Shown here one piece after another: positions 15,710-24,874 of a DNA stretch of 64,000 bases (position 1 is the first letter of the stretch; every line of letters begins with the position of its first letter). The position numbers and the translations under genes were made by a program. The notes beneath the pieces were generated by a model that was not told where the DNA came from, did no database searches, and worked only from the letters and a program-made list of their open reading frames with translations. Origin of the DNA: Kaistia defluvii (lineage in GTDB: Bacteria; Pseudomonadota; Alphaproteobacteria; Rhizobiales; Kaistiaceae); NCBI RefSeq assembly GCF_026343955.1, contig NZ_JAPKNI010000001.1:434001-498000 (forward strand), read 5' to 3'.

Positions 15710-17218
15710 ATGCAGCCGATCCTCGCACTCGACGGGGTCTCGAAGTCGTTCGCCGGCGTTCACGCGCTGAAGAACGTCTCCTTCGATGTCCGACCGGGCG
15801 AAGTGCATGCGCTCATGGGAGAGAACGGCGCGGGAAAGTCGACGCTGATCAAGGTCATGGCCGGCGTCCATGCCCCCGACAGCGGCGAAATCCGCGTCAA
15901 TGGCGAGGTCGTGCGCTTCGCCTCGCCGCGCGAGGCCCGCGCCGCCGGCATCGCGACGGTCTACCAGGAACTCCTGCTCTTTCCCGAGCTCTCCGTCGCC
16001 GAAAACATCTTCCTCGGCCACGCGCCGCGCACCACGATGAACGCCCTCGACTGGCCGAAGATGCGCAATGAGGCGCGCCGGCTGCTCGACGACCTCGACA
16101 GCCACGACCTCGACGTCGATGCCCGCGTCGGCAGCCTCTCGGTCGCCAACCGCCAGCGCGTCGAGATCGCCAAGGCGCTGTCGCAGGATGCGCGCGTGCT
16201 GATCATGGACGAGCCGACGGCAGCGCTAGCCGACGCCGATGCGCGCCGGCTGATGGATGTCGTGCGCCGCCTGCGCGATCGCGGCGTCGCCATCGTCTAT
16301 GTCTCGCACCGCATGCCGGAGATCTTCGCGCTGGCCACCCGCGTCTCGGTGCTGCGCGACGGCGCCTATGTCGGCACCAGCGATATCGGCGACATCACCG
16401 AGGCCGAGCTGGTCTCGATGATGGTCGGCCGCCCCGTCGACCAGTTGTTCCCCAAGGCCAATACCGAGATCGGCGCGACCGTTCTGGAGCTGCGCAATGT
16501 CGGCTATCGCGACGAAATCGAGAACATTTCGCTGACGCTGCGCGCCGGCGAGATCGTCGGCATTGCCGGGCTGATCGGATCGGGCCGCACCGAGCTGGCG
16601 CTGACCATGTTCGGCATCACGCCGGCGACGTCGGGCGAGATCCTGCTCGACGGCAAGCCGATCGCCATCACCAGCCCGAAACAGGCGCGCGACCTCGGCA
16701 TCGCCTATGTGCCGGAAGATCGCGGCCTGCAGGGTCTTATCAAGTCGCAGACCATCCGCGAAAACCTGTCGCTGTCGCTGCTCGACCGGATCTCGACGGC
16801 CAGCATCATCAACCGCGCCAAGGAATCGAGCCTGGCGCGCGAGTTGATCAAGCGCTTCGGCATCCGCGCCCGCGGCCCGGAACAGCGGGTCCGCCAGCTC
16901 TCCGGCGGCAACCAGCAGAAGGTCGTGCTGGCGAAATGGGTGGCGACCGAACCGCGCGTGCTGATCATGGACGAGCCGACGCGAGGCATCGACGTCGGCG
17001 CCAAGGCGGAGATCCACGCGCTGATGAGCCGGCTCGCCGGCCAGGGCCTGGCCGTCCTGATGATCTCCAGTGAGCTGCCCGAGGTTCTCGGCATGAGCGA
17101 CCGCGTGCTGGTCATGAACAATGGCCGCATCGTCGCCGAATTCGCCCGCGCGCATGCGACGCCCGACAGCGTCGGCGCCGCCATGATGCAGACCCAGACG
17201 CTGGCGGAGGTGGCGTGA
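15710..17218 (+). CDS. rhaT: Rhamnose ABC transporter ATP-binding protein
   Basis: This 502-residue protein has the tandem ATPase plan of ribose/rhamnose importers. The first domain has Walker A GENGAGKST and Walker B LIMDEPT with a weak signature (SVANRQRVE). The second has the degenerate Walker A GLIGSGRTE and a good signature LSGGNQQKV with LIMDEPTRGID. This asymmetry is normal for the RbsA group. It energises uptake with the two permeases and binding protein that follow. The stop overlaps the permease start (TGATG). The symbol follows rhizobial usage and is not the E. coli symporter RhaT. Confidence 0.88.
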   Translation: MQPILALDGVSKSFAGVHALKNVSFDVRPGEVHALMGENGAGKSTLIKVMAGVHAPDSGEIRVNGEVVRFASPREARAAGIATVYQELLLFPELSVAENIFLGHAPRTTMNALDWPKMRNEARRLLDDLDSHDLDVDARVGSLSVANRQRVEIAKALSQDARVLIMDEPTAALADADARRLMDVVRRLRDRGVAIVYVSHRMPEIFALATRVSVLRDGAYVGTSDIGDITEAELVSMMVGRPVDQLFPKANTEIGATVLELRNVGYRDEIENISLTLRAGEIVGIAGLIGSGRTELALTMFGITPATSGEILLDGKPIAITSPKQARDLGIAYVPEDRGLQGLIKSQTIRENLSLSLLDRISTASIINRAKESSLARELIKRFGIRARGPEQRVRQLSGGNQQKVVLAKWVATEPRVLIMDEPTRGIDVGAKAEIHALMSRLAGQGLAVLMISSELPEVLGMSDRVLVMNNGRIVAEFARAHATPDSVGAAMMQTQTLAEVA

Positions 17219-18204
17219 TGTCCTTGTCCGCACCCGCCGCCGCCCGTCCCGCCCCGCCGATGCGCCTGCTGAAGCGCGTCGCCGCCTATGGCCAGGAGTT
17301 CATCCTGCTCGGCGCCATCGCGGCGCTGTTCATCATCGTCGGCATCATCAGCCCGCGCTTCTTCGGCGCCAACAACATCTCCAACATCTTCGCCGGCAAC
17401 GCCTACATCGCGGTCGCTGCGATCGGCATGTCGCTGGTCATCATCTCCGGCCATATCGACGTTGCCGTCGGCTCGCTGATCGGCGTGCTGGCGACGATTT
17501 CGGGCCTGCTGGCGGTCAACGGCTATCCGATCTGGCTGGCCTGGCTGGCTCCGGTCGTCATCGGCATGATCGTCAATGCCGGCGTCGGATCGCTGGTCGC
17601 CTATCTCCGCATCCCGTCCATCGTCGTGACGCTCGGCATGCTGTCGATCCTCAAGGGCGGCCTGATCAGCGTCACCTCCGGCGCCTGGATCACCAACCTG
17701 CCCGAGGATTACCTGATCGCGCAGTTCCGCCTGCTCGGCGTGCCCTCGCCCGTCTGGTTCATGGTGATCCTGACGGCGCTGGTCGCCGTCTGGATGCGCT
17801 ATTCCAGCTTCGGCCGGACGATCTACGCGATCGGCGGCAATGTGGAGGCCGCGCGCGTCGCCGGGATCCAGGTCGAGCGCTCGACGGTGATCGTCTTCGC
17901 CATCCACGGCGCCTTCGCCGGCATCGCGGCCGTGCTGTTCGCCACCCAGCTGCAGGTGATCCAGTCGACCGTGCCGCCCAATCTGGAACTGACCGTGATC
18001 ACCGCCTCCGTCGTCGGTGGCGTCTCGATCCTCGGCGGCACCGGCACGGTGATCGGCTCGACGCTGGCCGCCATCCTGTTCGCCGCGATCGCCTCCTCGC
18101 TCATCTTCCTCAACGTCTCCGCCTATTGGCTGCGCTCGGTGCAGGGTCTGCTGATCCTCATCACCGTGCTTGCCGACATGGCGCGTCGACGCCGGCTCCG
18201 GTGA
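17218..18204 (+). CDS. rhaP: Rhamnose ABC transporter permease 1
   Basis: This 328-residue protein has about nine hydrophobic segments and the family markers SGHIDVAVGS (about residues 78-87) and GGNVEAARVAGI (about 205-216), typical of BPD_transp_2 sugar permeases. Start ATG 17218 overlaps the ATPase stop; GTG 17215 is equally possible. A Pro/Ala-rich start of about 20 residues precedes the first helix. It pairs with the next permease to form the membrane channel. Confidence 0.88.
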   Translation: MSLSAPAAARPAPPMRLLKRVAAYGQEFILLGAIAALFIIVGIISPRFFGANNISNIFAGNAYIAVAAIGMSLVIISGHIDVAVGSLIGVLATISGLLAVNGYPIWLAWLAPVVIGMIVNAGVGSLVAYLRIPSIVVTLGMLSILKGGLISVTSGAWITNLPEDYLIAQFRLLGVPSPVWFMVILTALVAVWMRYSSFGRTIYAIGGNVEAARVAGIQVERSTVIVFAIHGAFAGIAAVLFATQLQVIQSTVPPNLELTVITASVVGGVSILGGTGTVIGSTLAAILFAAIASSLIFLNVSAYWLRSVQGLLILITVLADMARRRRLR

Positions 18205-18211
18205 CGCTCCG

Positions 18212-19162
18212 ATGACCGCAACCCTTCGCTCCCTGCTTCGGCACGAAACGATCCTCGCCATCCTCCTGGTCATCGTGCTCGCCGCGCTGGCGACCCAGTC
18301 GGATCGCTTCTTCACCACCGCCAACCTGCTCAACCAGGGCCGGCTGATGACCGAGGTCGGGCTAGTCGCGCTGGCGATGACCTTCGTCATCGTCACCGGC
18401 GGCATCGATCTCTCGGTCGGTTCGATCCTGGGCCTGACCGCGATCCTGCTCGGCGTGTTCTGGCACAATCTTGGCCTGCCGCTGCCGGCAGCCATGGTAC
18501 TGGCGGTGCTCGCCGGCGGCATTGGCGGCCTGATCAACGGGCTGATCATCACCCGCTTCAAGGTGCCGCCGCTGATCGCGACTCTGGCGACGCTCGCGCT
18601 CTATCGCGGCCTTGCCGAGGGCATCAGCCAGGCCCGCTCCGTGCGCGGCTATCCCGAGTGGTTCTTCGTGCTTGGCCAGGGCGAAGTCTGGGGCGTGCCG
18701 ACGCAGCTCTGGATCCTCGGCGTGCTCGTCGTCATTGCCGCCGTCGTCCTCGGCCTCACCACCTTCGGCCGCGCCACCTACGCGACCGGCGCCAACGAGA
18801 CCGGCGCGCGCTTCTCCGGCATCGGCGTCGATCGCACCAAGATGCTGATCTACACCGCCTCCGGTCTTGTTGCCGGCGTGGCCGGCGTCATCTTCGTCTC
18901 GCGCGTTTCGACGACGCGTTCCGACATGGGCACCGGCCTCGAACTCGACGTCATCACGGCCGTGGTTCTCGGCGGCACGTCGATCTTCGGCGGACGCGGC
19001 ACCATCATCGGCACCGTTCTCGGCCTCATCCTGATGCAGGCGCTGAAGAACGGTCTCGCTTTGTCCGGGGTCAAGGGCGACGGCACCATCGTCGTCATCG
19101 GCCTCGTACTCATCCTCGCGATCGTCGCGAGCAACATCTTCAGCCGCGAAGGCGACGGCTGA
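18212..19162 (+). CDS. rhaQ: Rhamnose ABC transporter permease 2
   Basis: This 316-residue BPD_transp_2 permease carries VTGGIDLSVGS (about residues 61-71) and GANETGARFSGIGV (about 195-208), the same landmarks as its neighbour. The start is ATG 18212, eight bases after the stop of permease 1; a longer reading to 18170 would overlap it heavily. Two different permeases in one sugar importer is the usual rhizobial rhamnose arrangement. Confidence 0.88.
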   Translation: MTATLRSLLRHETILAILLVIVLAALATQSDRFFTTANLLNQGRLMTEVGLVALAMTFVIVTGGIDLSVGSILGLTAILLGVFWHNLGLPLPAAMVLAVLAGGIGGLINGLIITRFKVPPLIATLATLALYRGLAEGISQARSVRGYPEWFFVLGQGEVWGVPTQLWILGVLVVIAAVVLGLTTFGRATYATGANETGARFSGIGVDRTKMLIYTASGLVAGVAGVIFVSRVSTTRSDMGTGLELDVITAVVLGGTSIFGGRGTIIGTVLGLILMQALKNGLALSGVKGDGTIVVIGLVLILAIVASNIFSREGDG

Positions 19163-19231
19163 GTCTGCAGGGGATGGAAGGGTCTCGCCAAAACAACAAA
19201 GGCCCGGAAGTCATTTTGGAGGAGAAGAGCA

Positions 19232-20338
19232 ATGTTGAAGAGAACCGTAGCCCTGGCACTTGGACTGAGCCTGGGCGTGAGCAGCGCGGTCCTCGCCGCG
19301 ACCTGGACCGGCGGCGACGACCTGCCGACCAACCCGCTCGCCTGCGACGGCACGGCGGCGGCGCCCGTCGCCAAGCCCTATGATGGCGGCGAAGTCACCA
19401 ACCAGCCCGATCGCAAGGGCAAGCCGATCAAGGTCGTCGACGTGCCGAAGCTGATCGGCATCGGCTATTTCAATGCCACCTCGAAGGGCATTGCCGAAGC
19501 CGCCAAGGAACTGGGCAATGTCGACGTCAAGACCGACGGCCCGACCCAGGCGAACATCGACCAGCAGATCTCGTTCATCGACAACTACATCACCTCCGGC
19601 GTCGACGGCATCCTGTTCGCCGCCAACGATCCGGTCGCGATCGCGCCGGTGCTGAAGAAGGCGCTGGCCGCCGGCATCAACGTCGTCGGCTATGACGCCA
19701 ATTCCGAGCCGAATGCGCGCCAGTGGTTCGTCAACCAGGCCGAATTCAACGGCATCGCCAAGTCGCTCGTCGACAACATGGCGAAGGAAATCGGCGAGGA
19801 CGGCTCGTTCGCCATCGTCACCTCGACCTTCACCACGCCGAACCAGGCGCGCTGGATCTCCGAGATGGCCGCCTATCAGGAAAAGTGCCATCCCAAGATG
19901 AAGTGGCTGGAGACGGTCGAAGCGCAGGAAGACAACGTCCTGTCCTTCAATCAGGCCACGACGCTGATCAACAAGCATGGCTCGGACCTCAAGGGCATCT
20001 TCGGCATGACCTCGGTCGCGACCCCGGCATCCGCCGAGGCCGTCACCCAGGCCGGCCAGTGCGGCAAGGTCGCCGTCATCGGCCTCGCCACGCCGAACGC
20101 GATGAAGCCCTATGTCGACAAGGATTGCGTCAAGTCGGTCGTGCTCTGGAACCCCGTCGACCTCGGCTATGCGGCGATGTACACGCTGCGCGCCGCCGCC
20201 GATGGCGACCTGAAGCCCGGCGCGACCTCGGTCAAGGCCGGCAAGCTCGGCGACCTCCAGGTGATCAACGGCTCCGAGATCCTGCTCGGCGCGCCCTACA
20301 CCTTCACCAAGGAAAACATCAACGACTTCGACTTCTAG
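19232..20338 (+). CDS. rhaS: Rhamnose ABC transporter periplasmic binding protein
   Basis: This 368-residue protein has a signal peptide (about residues 1-23, cut after VLAA) and a Peripla_BP_4 ribose-type fold. Landmarks are DGPTQANIDQQISFIDNYI, VDGILFAANDP, GINVVGYDANSE and a late ILLGAPYTF segment. GGAGGAG lies about eight bases before ATG 19232. It captures the sugar for the ABC transporter encoded just upstream. A strong intrinsic terminator follows, so the transporter is probably the end of one transcript with the aldolase and kinase genes read separately or by read-through. Confidence 0.9.
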   Translation: MLKRTVALALGLSLGVSSAVLAATWTGGDDLPTNPLACDGTAAAPVAKPYDGGEVTNQPDRKGKPIKVVDVPKLIGIGYFNATSKGIAEAAKELGNVDVKTDGPTQANIDQQISFIDNYITSGVDGILFAANDPVAIAPVLKKALAAGINVVGYDANSEPNARQWFVNQAEFNGIAKSLVDNMAKEIGEDGSFAIVTSTFTTPNQARWISEMAAYQEKCHPKMKWLETVEAQEDNVLSFNQATTLINKHGSDLKGIFGMTSVATPASAEAVTQAGQCGKVAVIGLATPNAMKPYVDKDCVKSVVLWNPVDLGYAAMYTLRAAADGDLKPGATSVKAGKLGDLQVINGSEILLGAPYTFTKENINDFDF

Positions 20339-20354
20339 TCGAATCGTCGCGGAC

Positions 20355-20389
20355 GCGAGGCAGGGGCAGCCCTGCCTCGCGCTGTTTTT
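20355..20389 (+). terminator. Intrinsic terminator after the rhamnose binding protein
   Basis: GCGAGGCAGGG (20355-20365) pairs perfectly with CCCTGCCTCGC (20370-20380) around GCAG, followed by GCTGTTTTT. It lies 16 bp after the binding-protein stop. Confidence 0.88.
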
Positions 20390-20408
20390 GAGGATGGTCT
20401 GCCGTTAC

Positions 20409-20540
20409 TTCACCTCTCACCGAGGAAGAGGTCGACGGCCCTAGGCCGGCGGGTGAGGGTTTGGAGTCCCATCCGGAGAATTCCCCAGACCCTCCCCCGG
20501 AGCTTCGCTCCGACCTCTCCCTCAGGGAGAGGCGAAGTCG
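20409..20540. repeat. CTCTCC palindromic intergenic repeat, copy A
   Basis: The left part (CACCTCTCACCGAGGAAGAGG, GGCGGGTGAGGGTTT) is mirrored by the right part (CCCTCCCCCGGAGC, CCTCTCCCTCAGGGAGAGG), making one long imperfect palindrome with its own small hairpins at each end. Copies lie at 32358-32487 and 46792-46954, with partial forms at 24832 and 36545. It ends about 60 bp before the aldolase start. Confidence 0.75.
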
Positions 20541-20599
20541 GATCTCAAAATCCGTTCTCGAGGGTCCGTTCGCAAAAAATACCCATCCGGAGCCGGAAC

Positions 20600-21655
20600 T
20601 TGACCACCCATACCGACGACGCCGAATTCGCCGCCCTGCGCCGGGCCTCCGCCATGCTGGGGCGCGATCCGCTGCGCACGCAGGCGGCCGGCGGCAATAC
20701 CTCGCTGAAGCGCGATGGCGTGCTCTGGGTCAAGGCGTCCGGCACCTGGCTCGCGGAAGCCGAGGAACGCGAGATCTTCCTGCCCGTCTCGCTGCCGCCG
20801 CTGCTCGACGCCGTCCACGCGAATGACGAGCGCGCTGCCAAGGCGACGGATTTCGTCGTCGCGGACGCCAATCCGCAGGGACTGCGTCCCTCGGTCGAAA
20901 CCTCGGTCCATGCCGTGCTGCCGCAGGCCGTGGTGCTGCACATCCATTGCGTCGAGACGGTCGCGCAGGTCGCCCGCGCCGAGGCGCGCGACGCCATCGC
21001 CGCCCGGCTGGACGGGCTCGACGGCATCCTCTGGTCCTATGTGCCCTATGTGAAGCCCGGCCTGCCGCTGGCGCGCGAGATCGAAGCCGTCTCGCCGGCC
21101 GGCACCAATGTCGTGCTGCTCGGCAATCATGGCCTGATCGTCGCCGCCGAGACGGTCGCCGGGGCGGTCGCCCTGATCGAGCGCGTCAGCGCGGCGCTGG
21201 CGGCGCCCGTTCGCTCCGCGCCGGCCGCCGATATCGGCGCCCTGGAGGCGCTGGCCGGGGGTTCGCCCTATCGCCTGCCGACCGACCCGGCGGCGCATGC
21301 CACCGCAACCGATCCCGCCCGCCTGGCCATCGCCGCGCGCGGCACGCTCTATCCCGATCACGTCGTGTTCCTCGGCAGCGGCACCGCCGTGCTGGCAGAA
21401 GGCGATACGCCCTCCGCCGTCGCCGAGCGATCCGAACTGCCGCCCATGCTGCTCGCCGTGCCTGGCAAGGGCGTGCTGATCCACCGCGAGGTGCTGCGCG
21501 GCGGCGACGCGCTCGCCCGCGCTTTGGCCGAGGTGACCGGCCGGATCGAGGCCGACGCACCGCTCCGCTTCCTCACGGTCGACGAGGAACAGGAGCTTGT
21601 GACGTGGGACGCCGAGATCTATCGCCGCTCGCTCGCCGCCGCCGCGAAGAACTGA
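20600..21655 (+). CDS. Class II aldolase/adducin family protein
   Basis: This 351-residue protein has the class II aldolase signatures: GGNTSLK (about residues 30-36), KASGTWLA, the metal ligands in HIHCVETV (about 115-122) and GNHGLIVAA (about 175-183). It would cleave a ketose phosphate or act as a related epimerase/decarboxylase. No SDR domain is present, unlike the rhaD product. The start is probably TTG 20600, with GGAG eight bases upstream; earlier in-frame starts lie in the repeat element. The next kinase begins five bases after its stop. Together they look like a kinase-aldolase pair for L-rhamnulose or a related 6-deoxy sugar such as L-fuculose. Confidence 0.8.
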   Translation: MTTHTDDAEFAALRRASAMLGRDPLRTQAAGGNTSLKRDGVLWVKASGTWLAEAEEREIFLPVSLPPLLDAVHANDERAAKATDFVVADANPQGLRPSVETSVHAVLPQAVVLHIHCVETVAQVARAEARDAIAARLDGLDGILWSYVPYVKPGLPLAREIEAVSPAGTNVVLLGNHGLIVAAETVAGAVALIERVSAALAAPVRSAPAADIGALEALAGGSPYRLPTDPAAHATATDPARLAIAARGTLYPDHVVFLGSGTAVLAEGDTPSAVAERSELPPMLLAVPGKGVLIHREVLRGGDALARALAEVTGRIEADAPLRFLTVDEEQELVTWDAEIYRRSLAAAAKN

Positions 21656-21660
21656 CCATC

Positions 21661-23031
21661 ATGCCCGAAGCCGTCGCCGTCCTCGACATCGGCAAGTCGA
21701 ACGCCAAGCTGGCGCTGCTCGATTTCGACAGCCGCGCCGTGCTCGCCATCCGCACCCGCAGGAACACCGTGCAGGCGGGACCGCCCTACCCGCATTTCGA
21801 CGTCGACGGGATCTGGGAGTGGTTTCTCGAGGGACTGGCGGAATTTGCCGGCCAGGCCGAGATCACCGCGATCTCGACCACGACGCACGGGGCGGCGATC
21901 GCGGTGCTGGGCGAGGACGGCCTGGCGCTGCCGGTGCTGGACTACGAGCATCCCGGCCCCGACGAATTCGCCGACGACTACCGTTTGGCACGCGGCGATT
22001 TCGCCGAGATCCTGTCGCCCGACCTGCCGGGCGGCCTCAATGCGGGGCGGCAATTGTTCTGGATGGCGCGCCGCTTCCCGGAGGCATTCGCGAAGGCCAC
22101 GGCGATCGTGCCCTATCCGCAATACTGGGTCTGGCGGCTCACCGGAAAGCGCGTCGCCGAGGCGACGTCGTTCGGCGCGCATAGCGACCTCTGGAACGGC
22201 CGCGGCCAGACCTATTCGAAGCTCGCCGAGACGCAGGGCTGGACAAAGCTGTTCCCGCCGCGCGCCGCGCCCTGGGACACCGTCGGACCGGTGCTGCCCG
22301 AGATCGCGGAACGGACCGGCCTGTCCCCAAACTGCCGCGTCGTCGCCGGCATCCACGACTCGAACGCCAGCCTGCTGCCGCACATACTGGACCGCGCCCT
22401 GCCCTTCACTGTGATCTCGACCGGCACCTGGATGATCTCGTTCGCCGCCGGCGGCAGCCTCGATCATCTGCATCCCGAGCGTGGCGGCCTCGCCTATGCC
22501 GATGCCTTCGCCCGGCCGGTGCCGTCGGCCATGTCGATGGCGGGGCGCGAGTTCGAGATCCTGACCGACGGCAAGGCGACCGAGCCCTCCCAAGCCGAGA
22601 TCGCCACCGTCCTCGGGCGCAAGATCATGGCGCTGCCCGCCTTTGTCGCCGGCAATGGCCCGTTCGGCCATCGCCGGGGCAGTTGGTCGGTCGATCCCGC
22701 GACCCTTTCGCCGGGCGAGCGCACGGCTGCCGCCAGCCTCTATGTCGCTCTCGTCGCCCAAACCTGCCTGGCGCTCACCGGCGCGCAGGGACCCGTGCTG
22801 GTCGAAGGTCCGTTCGCCCGGAACAAGCTGTTCCTGTCCGCGCTGGCGGCGCTCGTCGACCGGCCTGTGATTGGCCGTCCGGATGCGACCGGCACGACGG
22901 AAGGCGCGGCGCTGCTGGCCGATGGCCCCGATTCCAGCAGCAAGGCCGCGCCGGACCCGATGCCTGCCGAACCGCACGGCGGCGATTTCGCGGCCTATGC
23001 GGCGCAGTGGAAAGAGCAGGCGGAAACCTGA
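21661..23031 (+). CDS. FGGY-family carbohydrate kinase (paralogue 1)
   Basis: This 456-residue protein has the ASKHA nucleotide fold: phosphate-1 motif [16 protein letters not shown] near the N-terminus, then [25 protein letters not shown], the hinge motif [12 protein letters not shown] and the adenosine site [10 protein letters not shown]. It resembles the rhizobial rhamnulose kinase RhaK group rather than E. coli RhaB. More than half of its residues appear identical to the kinase at 23426-24808, so the pair arose by duplication. ATG 21661 follows the aldolase stop by five bases. Substrate is probably a ketose from a 6-deoxyhexose; whether it is rhamnulose or fuculose cannot be told from sequence. 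Confidence 0.85.
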   Translation: MPEAVAVLDIGKSNAKLALLDFDSRAVLAIRTRRNTVQAGPPYPHFDVDGIWEWFLEGLAEFAGQAEITAISTTTHGAAIAVLGEDGLALPVLDYEHPGPDEFADDYRLARGDFAEILSPDLPGGLNAGRQLFWMARRFPEAFAKATAIVPYPQYWVWRLTGKRVAEATSFGAHSDLWNGRGQTYSKLAETQGWTKLFPPRAAPWDTVGPVLPEIAERTGLSPNCRVVAGIHDSNASLLPHILDRALPFTVISTGTWMISFAAGGSLDHLHPERGGLAYADAFARPVPSAMSMAGREFEILTDGKATEPSQAEIATVLGRKIMALPAFVAGNGPFGHRRGSWSVDPATLSPGERTAAASLYVALVAQTCLALTGAQGPVLVEGPFARNKLFLSALAALVDRPVIGRPDATGTTEGAALLADGPDSSSKAAPDPMPAEPHGGDFAAYAAQWKEQAET

Positions 23032-23102
23032 GGCATCACCCATCCGGCTCTGAAATGTTATGGTCGCGCGGAGACGTCCCGCGATCCGTCCAGGAGATCC
23101 CC

Positions 23103-23417
23103 GTGCAGAAATACGCCTTCAAGATGCAGCTCCATCCGGGCCAGGAAGCGGAATACAAGCGCCGCCATGACGAGATCTGGCCGGAGCTCTCGGCCCTGCT
23201 GAAGGAAGCCGGCGTCTCGGACTATTCGATCCACCTCGACCGCGAGACCTCGACGCTGTTCGCGGTGCTCTGGCGCACCGACGAGCACGGCATGGACGCC
23301 CTGCCCGCCCATCCGGTCATGCAGCGCTGGTGGGCGCATATGGCGGATATCATGGCGTCGCATCGGAATAACGAGCCGATCGCGACGCCGCTCGAAACCG
23401 TCTTCCACATGCCGTGA
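23103..23417 (+). CDS. rhaM: L-rhamnose mutarotase
   Basis: This 104-residue protein matches the RhaM/RhaU family in length and motifs: the opening [12 protein letters not shown], then [18 protein letters not shown], and WWAHMADIM near the end. It speeds interconversion of alpha- and beta-L-rhamnopyranose, feeding the isomerase. The start is GTG 23103, with AGGAG seven bases upstream. Its stop overlaps the GTG of the following kinase reading frame, so the two are tightly coupled, as in rhizobial rhaU-rhaK. In Rhizobium the gene is called rhaU. Confidence 0.92.
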   Translation: MQKYAFKMQLHPGQEAEYKRRHDEIWPELSALLKEAGVSDYSIHLDRETSTLFAVLWRTDEHGMDALPAHPVMQRWWAHMADIMASHRNNEPIATPLETVFHMP

Positions 23418-23425
23418 CCGGTTCC

Positions 23426-24808
23426 ATGCCCCACGCTGCCCTCCCCAAGGCCACCATCGTCCTCGACATTGGCAAGACCAACGCCAAGCTGGCGCTGGTC
23501 GATGACGAGACGCGCGCGATCCTCGCGATCCGCACCACCGCCAACGAAGTCCTGACCGAGGGGCTCTATCCGCATTTCGACGTCGAGCGGATCTGGAAAT
23601 GGATCCTGGAGGGCCTGGCGGAATTCGCCGGCCAGGCGGCGGTCGGCTGCATCTCGACCACCACCCATGGCGCCGCGGTCGCCGTCACGGACGGCCACGA
23701 CCTCGTGATGCCGATCCTCGACTATGAGTTCAAGGGACCGGACTCCGTTGCCGAGCCCTACCGCGCCCTGCGCGGCGCGTTCTGGGAAACGCTCTCGCCG
23801 GACCTTCCCGGCGGCCTCAATGTCGGCCGGCAACTGTTCTGGCAGGAGCGGACCTATCCGTCCGCCTTCGGCCGTGCGAAGACGATCCTGTTCTATCCGC
23901 AATACTGGGTCTGGCGGCTCACCGGCGTCGCCGTCAGCGAGCCGACGACACTTGGCTGCCATACCGATCTCTGGAACCCGGAAGCCGGCACCTTCTCGCG
24001 GCTCGCCGATGATCGCGGCTGGTCGAAGCTGTTCCCGCCCATGGTGCATCCCTGGGATACCGCCGGCACGCTCCTGCCGGCGCTCGCCGCGAAGACGGGG
24101 CTGCCGGCCGATTGCCGCGTCGTCGCCGGCATCCATGACAGCAATGCCAGCCTGCTGCCGCATGTCCTGCGTCGCCGCGCGCCGTTTGCGGTGATCTCGA
24201 CCGGCACGTGGCTGATCCTGTTCGCGGTCGGCGGCTCGATCGCCGATCTCGACCCGGCGCGCGACTGCCTCGCCAATGTCGATGCGCTCGGCCGCGCCGT
24301 GCCCTCGGCCCGCTTCATGGCGGGACGGGAATATTCGCTGCTGACCGGGGATGCGAAAGCCGTTCCGACCGAGGCGGAGATTGCCCGCGTCGTGAACGAG
24401 CGGATCATGGCGCTGCCCTCCTTCGCGCCCGGCACGGGGCCCTTCGCCTTCCGCGAGGGCCATTGGAGCCACGACCCGGCGACGCTGACGCCGGGCGAGA
24501 GGATCGTGGCGGCAAGCCTCTATTGCGCGCTGACCGCCGAAACCTGCCTGCAGCTGACGGGCGCCGCCGGCCCGATCGTCGTCGAGGGGCCGATCTCGCG
24601 CAACGCGCTGTTCCTGTCGGCGCTGACCAGCCTTGTCGGCCGCCCCGTGGTCGCCCGCACCGACGCGACCGGCACGACCGAGGGCGCGGCCCTGCTTGCC
24701 AAGGGCCCTGACGGCGTCGGCCCCGGCCTCCCCGATGCCGACCCCGCCCCGCCCTTCGCGCACGACCTGACGGCCTATGCGACCGCCTGGCGCGAGACGA
24801 CGGAGTGA
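23426..24808 (+). CDS. rhaK: FGGY-family rhamnulose kinase (paralogue 2)
   Basis: This 460-residue ASKHA kinase has VLDIGKTNAKLALVDDE near the start, then [35 protein letters not shown] and ISTGTWLILF. Its position immediately after the mutarotase matches rhaK of Rhizobium leguminosarum, so I assign phosphorylation of L-rhamnulose to this copy with moderate confidence; the other paralogue may share or extend the role. ATG 23426 is used; GTG 23414, which overlaps the rhaM stop as GTGA, would add four residues. A compact hairpin follows the stop. Confidence 0.85.
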   Translation: MPHAALPKATIVLDIGKTNAKLALVDDETRAILAIRTTANEVLTEGLYPHFDVERIWKWILEGLAEFAGQAAVGCISTTTHGAAVAVTDGHDLVMPILDYEFKGPDSVAEPYRALRGAFWETLSPDLPGGLNVGRQLFWQERTYPSAFGRAKTILFYPQYWVWRLTGVAVSEPTTLGCHTDLWNPEAGTFSRLADDRGWSKLFPPMVHPWDTAGTLLPALAAKTGLPADCRVVAGIHDSNASLLPHVLRRRAPFAVISTGTWLILFAVGGSIADLDPARDCLANVDALGRAVPSARFMAGREYSLLTGDAKAVPTEAEIARVVNERIMALPSFAPGTGPFAFREGHWSHDPATLTPGERIVAASLYCALTAETCLQLTGAAGPIVVEGPISRNALFLSALTSLVGRPVVARTDATGTTEGAALLAKGPDGVGPGLPDADPAPPFAHDLTAYATAWRETTE

Positions 24809-24831
24809 GATCTGGCTGGAAGCTTGGCTTC

Positions 24832-24864
24832 CTTCATCTCTCCCCCAGGGAGAGGTGAAGGAAG
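24832..24864 (+). terminator. Short CTCTCC hairpin between converging genes
   Basis: CCTTCATCTCTCCC and GGGAGAGGTGAAGG form a near-perfect stem (one mismatch) around a three-base loop (CCA). It is a shortened form of the palindromic repeat and probably ends rhaK and the opposing RpiR gene; no T-run follows. Confidence 0.5.
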
Positions 24865-24874
24865 ATCCTGCAAC

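Noticed and set aside
23414-23425. Frameshift between mutarotase and the second kinase
   Set aside because: The short overlap is a normal GTGA coupling; both proteins are full length.
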